A stretch of DNA of 64,000 bases from Rhynchospora pubera (GCA_028095005.1 CM051461.1:48410812-48474811); one strand, 5' to 3'. Counted from the stretch's first letter, positions 1 through 11,526 are shown. The notes: generated from the letters alone by a model not told the origin. Translations and numbers: made by a program.

Positions 1-1430
1 AAATATGGTTCAATGTGACAGATGAGTGCCAAATTTATCTCAATGCTTCTAAATTTAGATATACTCGAATTTAAAAGTGCAAAAACTCTTTGTTAGATTT
101 TGAACGTATTTTGAATCGTCTAGATCCAATATTGTATAAGATAATTATATTCTGATAAAATAAGAAATAATGCCCAGTAGTCCAGAAACTAATGGCAACA
201 GAACACCATGTCATCCTTAAATAGAAAAAGAAAAACAAATTTTAGGAGGAACATATGCCCTTGTGAAAATATTTAGGAAGGCCGACTGTATATATTATAA
301 GAAAAAGAGAAATTTGAAAAAAAGTCAATTAATGAAATAGTCTTAAATTATTTGTACTAAACAGATAATCTATATATAATATAAGTTCCAAATAGACAGT
401 TTTTTTTTAAATTCAAATAGACGGTTGGAGATATCAAATCAGACCATGGATAACTTACTTCAAGGAGTACGAATTATAGATAACTTTTTCATTCCTATAT
501 TAGTTTTTCGTCTCTCTGATTTTTTTTTTTCTTTTTGATAGAATTTGACATATTGAATCTGCTTAGTGTATTAGATATTGCATTCGGCCATGGACTTCCG
601 GGGAAATGTTATTTATACGTACCTTTTCAAAATAATGTAATATATTGACAATATGCATAATGCATTACGATTGATGGATGCAGATTGTTGCATGTTTATC
701 CAATAATGCACTTGTTGCGTCTAATTAAAGGTTTTCAAATGTGCAAACTACGTTCGTCCTTTTTATTCCTATAAGTTTCACTATCTCTGACATATATCGT
801 ACACCAAATTATAGAGTAATACAAATAGTATGGGGTAGCTTCAAATCTGATCCTTCTAACTGATTGAAGGAGAAAATGATAAATATATTATATATGGGCC
901 AGTAATAGAGAATTAACAGAATATATACTTGTATGACACCGATTAAGAGCCAAATTTACACCATCGATCAATACTCCATGAGTTAAATGACAATGACATT
1001 GAACTAAATGACAACTAGTATCCAATAATAGAACTAAAAAAATATAACTTCATAAACAGCCCATAGAATTTGAAATTAAAACAAGCACAAAATTATCAAA
1101 TGATGACGAGTAATAATTAATCTATAGGAATCTTGGCCAATCAATACATTGACCTCAATCAAATCGTGAAGGAGAAAGTATGATTATTGGGAATTCAACA
1201 ATAAGGGAGAAGTGGATAAAAATAAATTCAGCGAGAATTTGCATGGAAAGAAGCATGGACATCTCATTAAAATCCAATAGCAATCAAACTGAACTTATCT
1301 TTTGTTCATTTCTCTTCCTTAAGACCAATAAATTGTTTGTTATGTCATTTCTTTTTTTATGGTAATTTGTTATATCATTTCATCCCTTATAATTTAGACT
1401 CTATTTAATTGAACTTATATATATTATATA
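1..1430. other. AT-rich intergenic DNA, nothing recognised
   Basis: Open frames here are all under about 65 codons, lack splice-linked continuation and resemble no family I know. Long A and T runs are common. I see no inverted-repeat element with a clean target duplication. Confidence 0.5.
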
Positions 1431-1640
1431 TAGAGAGAGAATGGCTAACGCATCATCGATGGCACATACCATCCATTTTCTATCGATTTATTTTTCAAGA
1501 TCTAAAATTCAAACGGTCAATCCAAACTATTCATGTTGATCACTATATTGTAATATTTTTGGAGACCAAATTTTTTTTTACTATTTATTATGATATTTTC
1601 AAAAAACATTATATTTCATTTCGATCAGGGACTAATTAGT
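1431..1640. repeat. half-copy relic of the foldback family at 2951-4214
   Basis: The segment shares the order of short blocks seen in one arm of the foldback elements further right: a 'ctaaaattcaaacggtcaatcc' type block, a 'ggagaccaaattt' block, then a 'ttattatgatattttcaaa' block. Only one arm is visible, so it looks like a truncated or old copy. Its edges are approximate. Confidence 0.4.
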
Positions 1641-2950
1641 TATAGTCTCAGTAAAATCCCAGAATTATAGTTTTGTTCGAAAATCTAATCCAATATATGA
1701 AACACTTCAATTATTGTTTTTTTTAATTATCAGGCGTAACTGTATTATTGAAGACATATATAATATAATCTATATATTGATATCTCATTAATTTTACGTC
1801 CCATATAGGATATATTAAAATCTTGAAATCAAGGCCAATACATATATGATCGCATTGACGGATAGGCATGACGCGTTAATTTGATTGACGGATAAATCAA
1901 AATTTTCATCCGACAGCGTCGAATAAGAAAACAAAAAACAAGGTCTATGAATAAAGCCGAATATTTTGATGATGTTGAGAGCGTTGTTGAAATTCAGTGG
2001 AATGATCAACTCCCCTAAATATTTTATTTTTCTTGTATATGAACTTCCCTCAGTTAACACCGGATTCCTCAGTCTAGATTCCACCAATTCTCAGTTGTAT
2101 TTCCACTTTTTAAAAAAAAAAAAAAATTAGGTGATGTCGACAAGTTCAACATTTCGCACTTCACCTGAAGATTCGTCAAACAAGTAAGAGAATTTCAATA
2201 GAGTTCCACACTAACAAATAACCCAATTTTTTTAATGATTTACGTTTGACTCTTAAAGTAAAATACGATCTAAAGAAATACGTTCAAGACATAAATCCGC
2301 ATGCACTCAGACATACAAGTTCATTGAACAGCCATTAAAAAAAAATAGTTCCTTGATTAGAAAGCTCGTATTTACGCTTGAACTTTTTGTAGAACCAAAT
2401 TTATGCCCTAAAAAAAACAAAATGTAATATTTTTTAAAGAGGTTAAGGAGTAAAATATATTAAAATTTTAACTAGTTTGGTACAAATAAAAATGTGAAGT
2501 CTAACTTGCTTTTATATAAAACAGTTCGCGGATAAAAATATGAAGTCATATACACACTTGCAAAATATATCATGTCTTCTATATAGTAATACAGTATATT
2601 TCAGCTAAAGATATTAAATTTCCGGTTGGATAAGATATTAATTTATTGACAACCATATTTATATGATGATCACATCCAATGCAAAAGAAGATTCTAGAAA
2701 ATAAAATAATTAATAAGGTATTATTTTATAGCGGCCTCTTCATTGAAAAAAAAAAACCACAAAAAGAATCATTAATCAAATTATGAATCTAATGCCTCCA
2801 TGTAAGATATATTTGTTGTTAATTAACTGTTACTGTTAGATTAAAGACGAATATTAAAAAAATTATTTGGGTTGGCAGACTTGCTCCTGATATAAGTTTT
2901 ATAAATTTATTTGCTTTATACAAAATGCATATATATATATATATATATAG
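1641..2950. other. AT-rich intergenic DNA
   Basis: I see no supported gene or element in this stretch. It ends in a TA dinucleotide run that borders the first foldback element. Confidence 0.4.
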
Positions 2951-3345
2951 ATTGGCTAAAGTATACTCCAGCATACGGATCAAACCCGTATGCTAGAGTC
3001 GTTTCTGAAAATCTAAAATTCAAACAGTCGATCCAAACCGTTCAAGTTGTTCTCCATGTAAAAATATCCTTCAAGACCAAATTTTACATTTTTTCGAACT
3101 TTTTTGCTATATATTATGCTATTTTCAAATTGAAGGGCCAGAAATACTCCTTTATAACTCCTTTACAATGTTTTTTTAAAATAGCATAATATATAGTAAA
3201 AAAATTCGAAAAAATATAAATTTTAGTTTCCTAGGAGATTTCAATATGGAGAACAATTTGAAAGCTTCGGATCGACTGTATGCACTTTAGATTGTGAGAA
3301 ACGACTCCAGCATACGGGCTATCTATATGCTGGAGTATACTTTAG

Positions 3346-3350
<5 letters not shown>
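2951..3350. mobile_element. foldback MITE, copy 1 of 3 (about 400 bp)
   Basis: The two ends are inverted copies: ATTGGCTAAAGTATACTCC at the left and its reverse complement at the right. The similarity continues inward through a CATACGG block, a block near AATTCAAACAGTCGATCC and a block around 'caagaccaaattttacat', so most of the element can fold on itself. It sits between TA dinucleotide runs, which fits insertion at TA sites but hides any target duplication. There is no coding capacity, so movement would depend on a transposase supplied elsewhere. The superfamily is not certain. Confidence 0.75.
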
Positions 3351-3388
<38 letters not shown>

Positions 3389-3389
<1 letters not shown>

Positions 3390-3787
3390 TTGGCTAAAGT
3401 ATACTCTAGCATACGGATCAAACCCGTATGCTAGAGTCGTTTCTGAAAATCTAAAATTCAAACAGTCGATCCAAACCGTTCAAGTTGTTCTACATGTAAA
3501 AATATCCTTCAAGACCAAATTTTACATTTTTTCGATTTTTTTTGCTATATATTATGCTATTTTCAATTTGAAGGGCCAGAAATACTCCATTACAACTCCT
3601 TTACAATGTTTTCTTAAAATAGCATAATATATAGTAAAAAAATTCGAAAAAATATAAATTTTAGTTTCCTAGGAGATTTCAATATGGAGAGCAATCTGAA
3701 AGCTTCGGATCGACTGTATGCATTTTAGATTGTGAGAAACGACTCCAGCATACGGGCTATCTATATGCTGGAGTATACTTTAGCCAA

Positions 3788-3788
<1 letters not shown>
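3389..3788. mobile_element. foldback MITE, copy 2 of 3 (about 400 bp)
   Basis: This is a near-identical copy of the element at 2951-3350, in the same orientation. It has the same ATTGGCTAAAGTATACT terminus and an internal difference in the short spacer. A run of TA repeats separates the two copies, and another TA run follows it. The high similarity suggests either two recent insertions into one TA microsatellite or a local tandem duplication. Confidence 0.75.
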
Positions 3789-3818
<30 letters not shown>

Positions 3819-3820
3819 GA

Positions 3821-4214
3821 GGGGTGATAAAATACACTCTGGTGTACGGATCGTCCTCGTACACTAGAGTAGTTTTTTAAATCCAAAAATCAAACGGTCG
3901 ATCCGAACCGTTCAATTTGTTCTCCATATTGAAAAACTCTCGGAGACCAAATTTTATATTTTTTCAAATTTTTTTGCTATATATTATGATATTTTCAAAT
4001 TGGAGGGCCTGAAATACTCCAATTGTAGTGTTTTTTGAAAATATCATAATATATAGCAAAAAAATTCGAAAAATGGTAAAATTTGGTCTTCGAGAGTTTT
4101 TCAATATGGAGAATAACTTGAACGGTTCGGATCGACTGTTTGATTTTTGGATTTCATAAACGACTTTGGTGTACGGGAGACGATCCATACACCAGAGTGT
4201 ATTTTATCAATCCA
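3821..4214. mobile_element. foldback MITE, diverged copy 3 of 3
   Basis: The ends GGTGATAAAATACACTCTGG and its imperfect reverse complement near 4185-4212 match each other, and the interior repeats the block order of copies 1 and 2 (CGATCC...CCGTTCAA, GGAGACCAAATTTTA, TATATATTATGATATTTTC). The terminal sequence differs from the first two copies, so this is a related subfamily. It too lies between TA dinucleotide runs. Confidence 0.7.
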
Positions 4215-4419
4215 CTATATATATATATATATATATGGACGAGGCTGTGACAACTGATACCACTATGTTACTTTTATGTTGTAATTATGTTATTCTCTAA
4301 TCGATCTTTTGATATATATGCAAAAGATGATAAGTGGATTCCCAGTTATTTTATTTTTAATCAGAAGTGATCAAAAGAATTTCCAGGATTGATAATGTAT
4401 ATTAAGTTATTAACAAAGT

Positions 4420-4613
4420 GGAAGAAAGAAGAAGAAGAAGGAAGAAGAAGAAGAAGAAGAAGAAGAAGAAGAAGAAGAAGAAGAAGAAAAAGAAGGAAGA
4501 AGAAGAAAAAAAATTATAAACAATTCAAACTCTTCACAAAGTTACACACTTCCCAATACTTTTTCCCACTTCTTCCCTTCTTCCCTTCTTCCCGCACCTA
4601 TCCAAACGCACCC
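4420..4613. mobile_element. Tourist-like MITE with an expanded GAA microsatellite
   Basis: The right half is a clear member of the small MITE family also found at 6056-6212: the block AATTCAAACTCTTCACAAAG, then CCCAATACTT, then a terminus ending ATCCAAACGCACCC. The expected left terminus is missing and is replaced by about 80 bp of GAA/GAAGAA repeats (about 4422-4510). Purine-rich internal sequence is normal in this family, so the microsatellite probably grew from it. Confidence 0.6.
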
Positions 4614-5044
4614 TCAGACAAAAGGAACCAAATTTGGAGATATACGAGATGCATGTACAGGGTATAAACCTTTTTATCAATGGTTTTTTACAGTTGGACA
4701 ATTCAATCCAAATTTAAATCGGAAAATAAATTTGACGATACCTTTTCAAATAAATAAAAAACTTATTAAAAAAAATCTCACTAACATACTGTTTACCTTA
4801 TAAATTCATTGTGGATCGAATTCCCTGCAATTTGAATGTTATTTGGTAATCTACAAAGAACATTAAAAACCTAGATTCAATTGGCACATGATAGTTACAG
4901 AGTATATATATAGCATGTTCTAAATTATGGATTTTAAAATGATGTAAGTAAGATTGTCAAACTAATTTATTGTTAAACGATCCCTATTCTTTAATGAAGC
5001 TACGTAGCTAAATAAACAGTACTCCTACTATAACCAAACTATTG

Positions 5045-5187
5045 TAGGTGTGAGAAGAAGGAAACAATGGAAGAAGTGGAAAGAAATATTAGGAAGTGTG
5101 TAACTTTGTGAAGAATTTAAATTGTTTATAATAAATTTATTTTCTTATTCCTTGTTCCCTTCTTTCCAAATGAAATCCAAACGAAGC
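5045..5187. mobile_element. left-truncated Tourist-like MITE
   Basis: The core TGTGTAACTTTGTGAAGAAT and TTGTTTATAATAAATTTA and the right end AATCCAAACGAAGC match the other copies of the family. The left terminal repeat is not recognisable, so the copy is truncated or decayed. Confidence 0.5.
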
Positions 5188-5227
5188 TATGTTATTATTG
5201 TACTGTTTGAATTGTCAAAGGATTGCA

Positions 5228-5350
5228 TGTGGTCTAATGGCTCAGTGGTAAGAGTACTAAACTGACTTTCAAGAGTTTAAGTCCAGCATGCATCTTTAAT
5301 TTCAGAAAAAGTTGGATGACAAAGACCTCTTTCTTTAAAAAAAAAAATTC
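5228..5350 (+). mobile_element. tRNA-derived SINE-like unit
   Basis: There is a box A-like TGGCTCAGTGG near 5239 and, about 35 bp on, a degenerate box B-like block (GAGTTTAAGTCC). The end reads GGATGACAAAGACCTCTTTCTT and runs into an A tract at 5337-5347. This is the architecture of the better-preserved SINE at 18168, including the 'AGACCTC' motif just before the tail. No convincing target duplication is visible, and it is not a functional tRNA gene. Confidence 0.5.
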
Positions 5351-6055
5351 TTAATGGATTCGGACTCCAACCTTGCCAGGACATATACAATCCGACTCGG
5401 ATCTGATCTGTGAACGGCTCCATAGCCCATTATTCTCTTTTGATTTGTAGATTAGCAGATCAAAAAGGAATAAACTTTCTATTAATCTATTGACTCTGCT
5501 GATTTGTCCCCGATTTTGTAATGTGACCATTAATGTATGCGTGTAGTAATTGCTCTAGCTTAGACAAGGACCTAGCTATTTCTGGATGTTTTGTCCTTAT
5601 GTGTTGATGAGATCTATATATTCTAATTTCTAAATATATTTTCTTATAATGGTTCTCTTTAATTTCTTGATGGAACAGATTTATTATTAATAATTGGTGC
5701 TGTGTGCCGCATCTATGGTATGACTTGTTATATTGGTTGGAGTTTTGTTTTCAATTAACCCTCTCCATTGTAGTCCAACAGGATTTTTTTTTGCGCACAA
5801 GAATAGAGATTGTTATATCAGCAATCATTCGGTTTTAATTACCGCCGATTGAATTGGTTGAACCATCAAACCGTGAGTAACTCTACCGGTTTGATATTTG
5901 GTTCACATTCAAAATAGTGATTGTAACCTAAACCGAGAACCTGGCCATACAATTAACGTTGTCGCGTCCTAAGAAAGAAAAATTTAGACCCAACAAAAAA
6001 AATTATAGACCAACCCGATCGAATACCAGACCCATTAGAATTTCTGCTTATATAT
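5351..6055. other. intergenic DNA, nothing recognised
   Basis: I found no supported coding region or element in this segment. Confidence 0.4.
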
Positions 6056-6212
6056 GGGTGCGTTTGGATGAGAGAAGAAGAAGAGGAAGAAGGAAGATGG
6101 GAAGAAAAAAAATTATAAACAATCCAAACTCTTCACAAAGTTACACACTTCCCAATACTTCTTCCCATTTCTTCCCTTCTTCCCTTCTTCCCATACCTAT
6201 CCAAACGCACCC
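6056..6212. mobile_element. Tourist-like MITE, complete, TSD TAT
   Basis: The terminal inverted repeats GGGTGCGTTTGGAT and ATCCAAACGCACCC are perfect over 14 bp and the element is 157 bp long. TAT occurs immediately outside both ends (6053-6055 and 6213-6215), a 3-bp target duplication. A GTTTGG-containing end with a 3-bp duplication is typical of PIF/Harbinger-derived Tourist-like MITEs. The interior is purine-rich on the left and TTCCC-rich on the right. Confidence 0.75.
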
Positions 6213-6215
6213 TAT

Positions 6216-6989
6216 ATAGCTAGTACTAGTAGTCTAGTACACATGTGATGATTGCATGTATCCATTCTAATTCTAGGTGACTTCTTTAATTACCTAGAGT
6301 TTATCAGCTTAGTGGCAGTTAAAGTCGGCAAGTCGCAGTTATTTATTCCATGAGGATTCCAATTTTATTGGGAAAAGTGCAAAATCCTGTCTTTTAGAGA
6401 TAGATTAGTGAAGCATCGATCACCACTTTAGATCTCCACTAATTGGACCACAAGAATCACTAATGCTACTATTTTGAATTATTATATATTATTATATTCG
6501 AAGGTAGCAACTCATAACAAAAAAACTTGAATATATATAGATATTTAGACGGTGCACAAGGAGTCGGCATCACTTTTCCTAATAATTTACTGTGAGAGAA
6601 GTTGGAGTGGTGAATCTTGCAAACGTTAAAGACCTAGCCTAGTCCTAATCATATAATGCAACAATAAAAATGAGGAGCACATTCTTAATACTTAATTATG
6701 AAATTTTTTTTATAAAAGGAAATTGCATCGAAATTTGCCTCAATTGATATTCACAATTGTACAAATCTCAATATAGTCGAACACTCAAAAGCGGAAGGCA
6801 CAACACTTTGAGGTATGATGTAAAATTACCTATCAAGAGTTTTAAATGCTGGGTGTGTGTCCATAGGTGGAGAAATAATGATTTAAATATTGTAAGGTGC
6901 TTTAATGCATCAAGCAAAATTGATATAAGCACTCTCAGTGGAATAAAATCAAAATATCTTTACAGATGAAGTAATTTTAATGTATCAAA
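6216..6989. other. intergenic DNA left of the CACTA element
   Basis: No gene-like structure or repeat with ends is recognisable here. The segment ends in TTT, the three bases duplicated by the CACTA insertion. Confidence 0.4.
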
Positions 6990-6992
6990 TTT

Positions 6993-7330
6993 CACTACGG
7001 AAAAAGGACCTTCTGTAACGGGACTTCTGTAACGGTTTTTGAAATAACCGTTACAGACTAGTGAGGCATAAGGCGGGAAAATTGGCGCCACAAATCTGTA
7101 ACGGTTATTATTAAAAAACCGTAATAATATTTCCGTCATGCAATAGGAAAAAAGAGCGTCCACCTTCTATAACGGTTGTTGGATAATAACAATTACAGAT
7201 TTAAAGAAATCTGTAACGGTTATTATCCAACAACCGTTACATAGAGGCAAATAATTTGTTTTTATTTTTTTTAATGATTCTGTAACGGTTATTAGAAAAT
7301 AACCGTTACAGAATGGTTATGTATAAATAT
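6993..7330. repeat. left CACTA subterminal TCTGTAACGGTTATT array
   Basis: About ten copies of CTGTAACGGTTATT or its reverse complement occur in 340 bp, several paired as hairpins with AATAACCGTTACAG. In the CACTA family such subterminal repeats are transposase binding sites (TNPA-like). That role is inferred here from position and repetition. Confidence 0.8.
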
Positions 7331-7679
7331 CATCCTCCCTCACTCATCTAACTCTCAGCCGCACTTTTCAACGGATTCAACGGATCAGAAGTTCAAAGTA
7401 TATTTTCATGAACTCCTCTTTATTTAAATTATTTGCATTTCGTTAATAATTTGCATATATATAGGCATGAATTTCGTGTTGTCATATAGTAAACGTCATC
7501 AAGTAGTAGCAATAATACACATATCAGGTGAGAAAAGGAAGAGAGTGAGGCAAAGTAAAGAAGAATGCTCTTTGTTGATATTCCAAGAAGAAAATTAAGG
7601 ATTACAGCCAAGAAAATCCATAAAGCATACATAGCTAAACAAAAAAGTATAATGTACGGGCAAATTAGAGAAGAAACAC

Positions 7680-8858
7680 TTAGAACTGCTGTAAATTAAA
7701 GGAGGCATTAATAGCATTAAAGAACCAAGGCAGAAAATTTGAAGAGGCAATAGCTAAAAAGGGATCTCCAGTAGCACAATGTACTGGCAAGGAAACAACA
7801 GAAGCTGATCCAGTAGGAGAAGCAACAGAAGCTGATTCAGTAGAAGTTGAATCGGTGTCAGTCGATGGTGGTGGAGGTGGTGGAGGAGGCGGAGGAGGCA
7901 CCCAAGGCCTGCCGGGGTCTACAAAAGGTGGTTCAGTGGGAAAACCAACTTGTTCAAAACCTTCAATATGTACCCTAGCTCTTGCAGCTCGAGGGTCTGC
8001 AGAGATAACCAAATGATGAGGGATGTATGAGGGATGAGCTCCTTTAATAAGCAAACGCAAATGAAGGAAGATCCCATCAGAGAAGTGAGGAGCAGTGAAA
8101 ACTGGATAACCAAACCCAGACACCAGCATGTTAATGGCACTTCTATTCCAGAGATGAAGAGGGGGACCAGTAATTCTGATTCTGGTACGATAAAGAGGAG
8201 GTTCATAAACTGTACCAACACGCTCAGTCCACCTTGTTAGGACCAATCTAACATTCTGCAGGTAAATGACACCTAGGCTGCAAATTTCATTCCTAACCCC
8301 TTGATTTGGGCAAACCAGAAGAAAATCTCCAGAGGTTGGGTGCACTGGAGAGAGACGATACTAGTGAACTGCAAAACCAAACTGACGTGCAAGTCTGAAT
8401 CCCAAGCGGTGCTCAAGATCAGGCGGAAGTAATCCTTCTGCTTGGAAAGTAACAATCGCCGCTCTGTGCAGAACTTCATTTTCAGGGTCAAGATCTTGTA
8501 AAGGAGAGTAAAACACATTTAAATGATCAGGTCTGAGACCTTCAAACTCAGCAGCACTGTTCATAGGCACAAATTGCCAATCATGATTAAAAGCCATATC
8601 TGAAGAAAGAACTAAAAAGGAGGAGAAGTGGAAGAGGCAGCAAGAGGGGATTGAGTATTAATAGATGGGAGAGGGAGAGGAGAAGGCAAAGAGATTAAAG
8701 GAAGAATTGAAGAAGTGCATTCTCTGACAATTATGACCAAATTTAAGACAAACCAAGCACCTCTTCGGAAGACTACAACTTGATTCAGGTACGTTCTGAT
8801 ATTGAGATTCTGATATTGATGATTCAGGTACGTTCTGACCAAATTTAAGACAAACCAA
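7680..8858 (-). pseudogene. broken DUF4283-like gene with zinc-knuckle remnant, carried by the CACTA element
   Basis: Three stretches share one minus-strand frame and are separated by stop codons, at about 8658 and 8361 (TAG). The N-terminal part (8858-8660) encodes a zinc-knuckle-like CLVCLKFGHNCQRMH; its first half, CLVCLKFG, is duplicated about 107 bp upstream. The middle (8597-8364) starts MAFNHDWQF. The C-terminal part (8345-7680) has the alternating hydrophobic pattern of the DUF4283 RNA-binding-like fold (GDFLLVCPN, then RIRITGPPLHLWNRSAI), an ARVHIEGF segment and a run of eleven prolines followed by a Ser/Thr-rich tail. By family knowledge, a zinc knuckle plus a DUF4283-like domain is typical of plant LINE ORF1-type proteins. 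The stops make it unlikely to yield a full protein. Confidence 0.6.
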
Positions 8859-8935
8859 GCACTTCTATCTAAACTATTAATGATATTGAGATTCTGATAT
8901 TGTACGATTCTGATATTGAGATTCTGATTTGATGA
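8800..8935. repeat. GATTCTGATATTGA short repeats
   Basis: The motif GATTCTGATATTGA or close variants recurs at least four times just upstream of the broken DUF4283-like gene. The same region contains the duplicated block CCAAATTTAAGACAAACCAA (about 8731 and 8838). Confidence 0.6.
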
Positions 8936-9015
8936 TACTTGTGAGGCAAAGTAAATATTTTGTTTATTGTTTGTGTGATATGCATGATTATATATATGTT
9001 TGATATATGTGTGAT

Positions 9016-9225
9016 ATGCTGCATGTGTTTAATGTAAATTGGGTACCAATCTGGTATCAATTCGGCTAGCAAATTGGGCTAGCCAATCAAACAGGCGAAA
9101 CACAAAAAAAGGACCTTCTGTAACGGTTATTAAGGAATAACCGTTACAGAATATTATAATTTCATTTTTTTTATTATAAACATTATCTGTAACGGTTATT
9201 ACCTAATAACCGTTACAGAAGCCAG
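9016..9225. repeat. CACTA internal direct repeat, copy 1
   Basis: This segment begins ATGCTGCATGTGTT and runs through GGCTAGCAAATTGGGCTAGCC, a CAATCAAACAGGCGAAAC block and AAAGGACCTTCTGTAACGG. It is nearly identical to 11761-11980. The CTTCTGTAACGG part also matches the left terminus of the element (from 7000), so this is the junction of the two tandem modules. Confidence 0.8.
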
Positions 9226-9330
9226 TCTTCTGTAACGGTTATGTATAAATAACCGTTACAGTATCTCTCTAAGTCTGTAATGGTTATATATAAATAACCG
9301 TTACAGAAAGGTTATGTATTTAGGTTAAAG
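9100..9330. repeat. internal TCTGTAACGGTTATT array at the dimer junction
   Basis: At least four hairpin pairs of CTGTAACGGTTATN with NATAACCGTTACAG occur here, in the same arrangement as at the outer left end. In a monomer this array would be terminal. Its internal position supports the tandem-dimer reading. Confidence 0.75.
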
Positions 9331-10117
9331 TCTCTTTCCAGCCGCATTCCTTTCTCTCTTCTTTTCATTTATTGCGATATCCAAAGAAATACCTCTCTTT
9401 TTCCTTCTGTTTCACTCCAAAAAATAGCAAAAAATTTATAAAAATTTTGAAAAAATAATAATTAGAAAGAGAACAAGAAGGAGAGCAGATTTGAGGTAAA
9501 AAATAAAAAAATTGAACCGTATTTTTTCATATTTTTTTCTTATTTATTTTGGTTTTTTCATGAGAACGAGAGCATATTCAACGGATCGATCGAAAGAACG
9601 AGAAGGAGAGCAGATTCAACGGATCGAAAGACAAGAAGGACAGCAGATTCAACGGATCGAAAGTCATGCTTCGACTGGATAATTTTATATCTCTTCGGTA
9701 TTTTCATAAACTCCTCTTTTTTCATATATTTGCGATTTTTGTTAACTGCTTTTTTTTCTTTTGCTTTTAAGTTCTAATTGACAAATAACAAAGGATTATT
9801 ACGGTTGACAAACAATGCAATTTACATACGCTGACAAACAATGCTATTTTGGTTGATGCGCATGAACCAAATTACAAAAAAAAAAAGTTGCCTGTTGGCC
9901 ACAAATGTCAAATGTCAATAGAAACCTTTCTACTCAAGAGCAATTTATATTGTTTCAAGCTTGATTCTATATCTAAACATCACAAACATACATCTAAACA
10001 TCACACAATTCACATAATTCTTGTCATTAACAGTAATATTAACAGTACAACAAACATACTAGAGCTTGTAGAATTTAAAATAAATAAATAACTGAGAAGT
10101 AAAAAAAACAGCAGCAT

Positions 10118-11526
10118 CTAGGTAGAGGATGTGTCATCAGTGGAACCATTGCTCTTCTTTGCTGCTTCCTGCTTCTTTGCCAAATCCATGAAGGTTTTTT
10201 CCATGTCTGTTTTCAAGTCAGTGCAATTATTGAAAAAGTTAAATGTATATTTATGTAAAGATTATACAAGGATAAACAAAATAAGGATCTTATAATACAC
10301 ATAAAGATTGAAATGAATTTAAAGAATGTGATTGTAGAGTTACCTTCTGTGGAGAATGACATCTTGCTGGGCTCCTCTGAGGGTGTCTTCATGAGTTCAT
10401 CGACTGATTGGTCCTCAGTAGGGGTTGTATTGTCACTCTCTGTGTCAGTGTTTTCATCCTCAGTATCAGTCTCCTGAGAGCTTAGGTTGAACCCAGGGGG
10501 TACACTGGGCCCACTGGTGTGCCCTGGGCCCTCATGTTGAGCTCTGTGGCTCTCTTTCCTAGCCTGTTTCATTTCCTTCTTGAACTGTGCCTCAAGATCT
10601 TCTTGTACTCCTTTTCCTTTAGAACTAGAGCTTGTAGGTTTGATTACCCTAGTGTCTCCAATGAGAACTCCTGTCTCCTTAGTTCTGTTTCCTCCCTTGG
10701 TTTGTGATCTAGTGATCATTGAGGGGATGACCTCATCTATCTTTCTTTTTTTTGCTTGAGTATTATTGGGGGTTGTGGTTTTTGCAGCCTTTTTCTTTGC
10801 TTTTCTCTTGCTCTGTCGCATGGTTGTAGTACTGCCAGAATCAACCCTAACAGGTGGATTGATACTTTGCAGTCTTGCCTCATCAGCAGGGGACCATTCA
10901 ATCCTAGGCAAAGCTTTGATGTATTCATGACGTGGGTTTCTGATTTGTGGTTCCTCAACTACGTACTGAACCCGAAGTAGGTCAATTTTTCCATTTCTTC
11001 TGTGTAATTCAAATGCACGAGAGGATGGTATTCTATCCCTATGTTCAACCAATACTTCAACTCTAGCAAATCTGGCATCTATACCCATGTATGTTGGTGC
11101 ATCAGCATGTAAAATTGTACCAAAAGGAAAAAAGATGTTTGCTCCATACCATGAGCACCATCCAAATGGAAGATCAGCAATTCTTACCCATAGCCTCACA
11201 CCGTCTGTTCTGGGGTCTAGTTCCCTTGGAGGATCAATGAGGATGGGAAATGGCCGCCTCATGTTGTTTCCATATGTGATTTCAATAGTGCCTTTTCTGA
11301 ACATCTCATCGCGCCATTGCTCAGAGGGGCCGATTATGAGAAATCGGTTTTCTAGGAGTGTAGTCACTCTGTGTTGTCCTGCAGGGAGGCGTCTTCTCAT
11401 CTCTATCATGACATCAAGCAAAGTTACACTTTCCATGGTTTGGATGACAATGGATTTGGTGATCTCTGCACTGGCCGGAGCAGTGATGTCGTCTTCATCA
11501 ACTCTGATGGGATCAAGGTTTTCCAT
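10118..11526 (-). CDS. intact DUF4283-like protein with LINE ORF2-like C-terminal exon (CACTA cargo)
   Basis: Two exons, 11526..10344 and 10206..10118, join in frame across a GT-AG intron (GAAG|GTAACT ... AAAACAG|ACATGG) into 423 codons. Residues about 35-200 show the DUF4283 pattern: an RFLIIGPSEQW strand, an LWVRIADLPFGW segment, then FARVEVLVEHRDRIP. About residues 235-275 are Lys/Arg-rich (KRKAKKKAAK, KKRKID), a likely nuclear localisation signal, followed by an acidic Thr/Ser/Asp/Glu stretch. The last exon encodes DMEKTFMDLAKKQEAAKK..., which closely matches the C-terminus of the LINE ORF2 at 41118-41207. The start has an AACCATGG context and a TATA-like box about 90 bp upstream. By inference this is a LINE-derived gene carried by the CACTA dimer. 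Nucleic-acid binding is plausible but unproven. Confidence 0.7.

Noticed and set aside
4389..4667. 92-codon frame rich in arginine
   Set aside because: It is the translation of the GAA microsatellite and MITE, with no independent coding signal.
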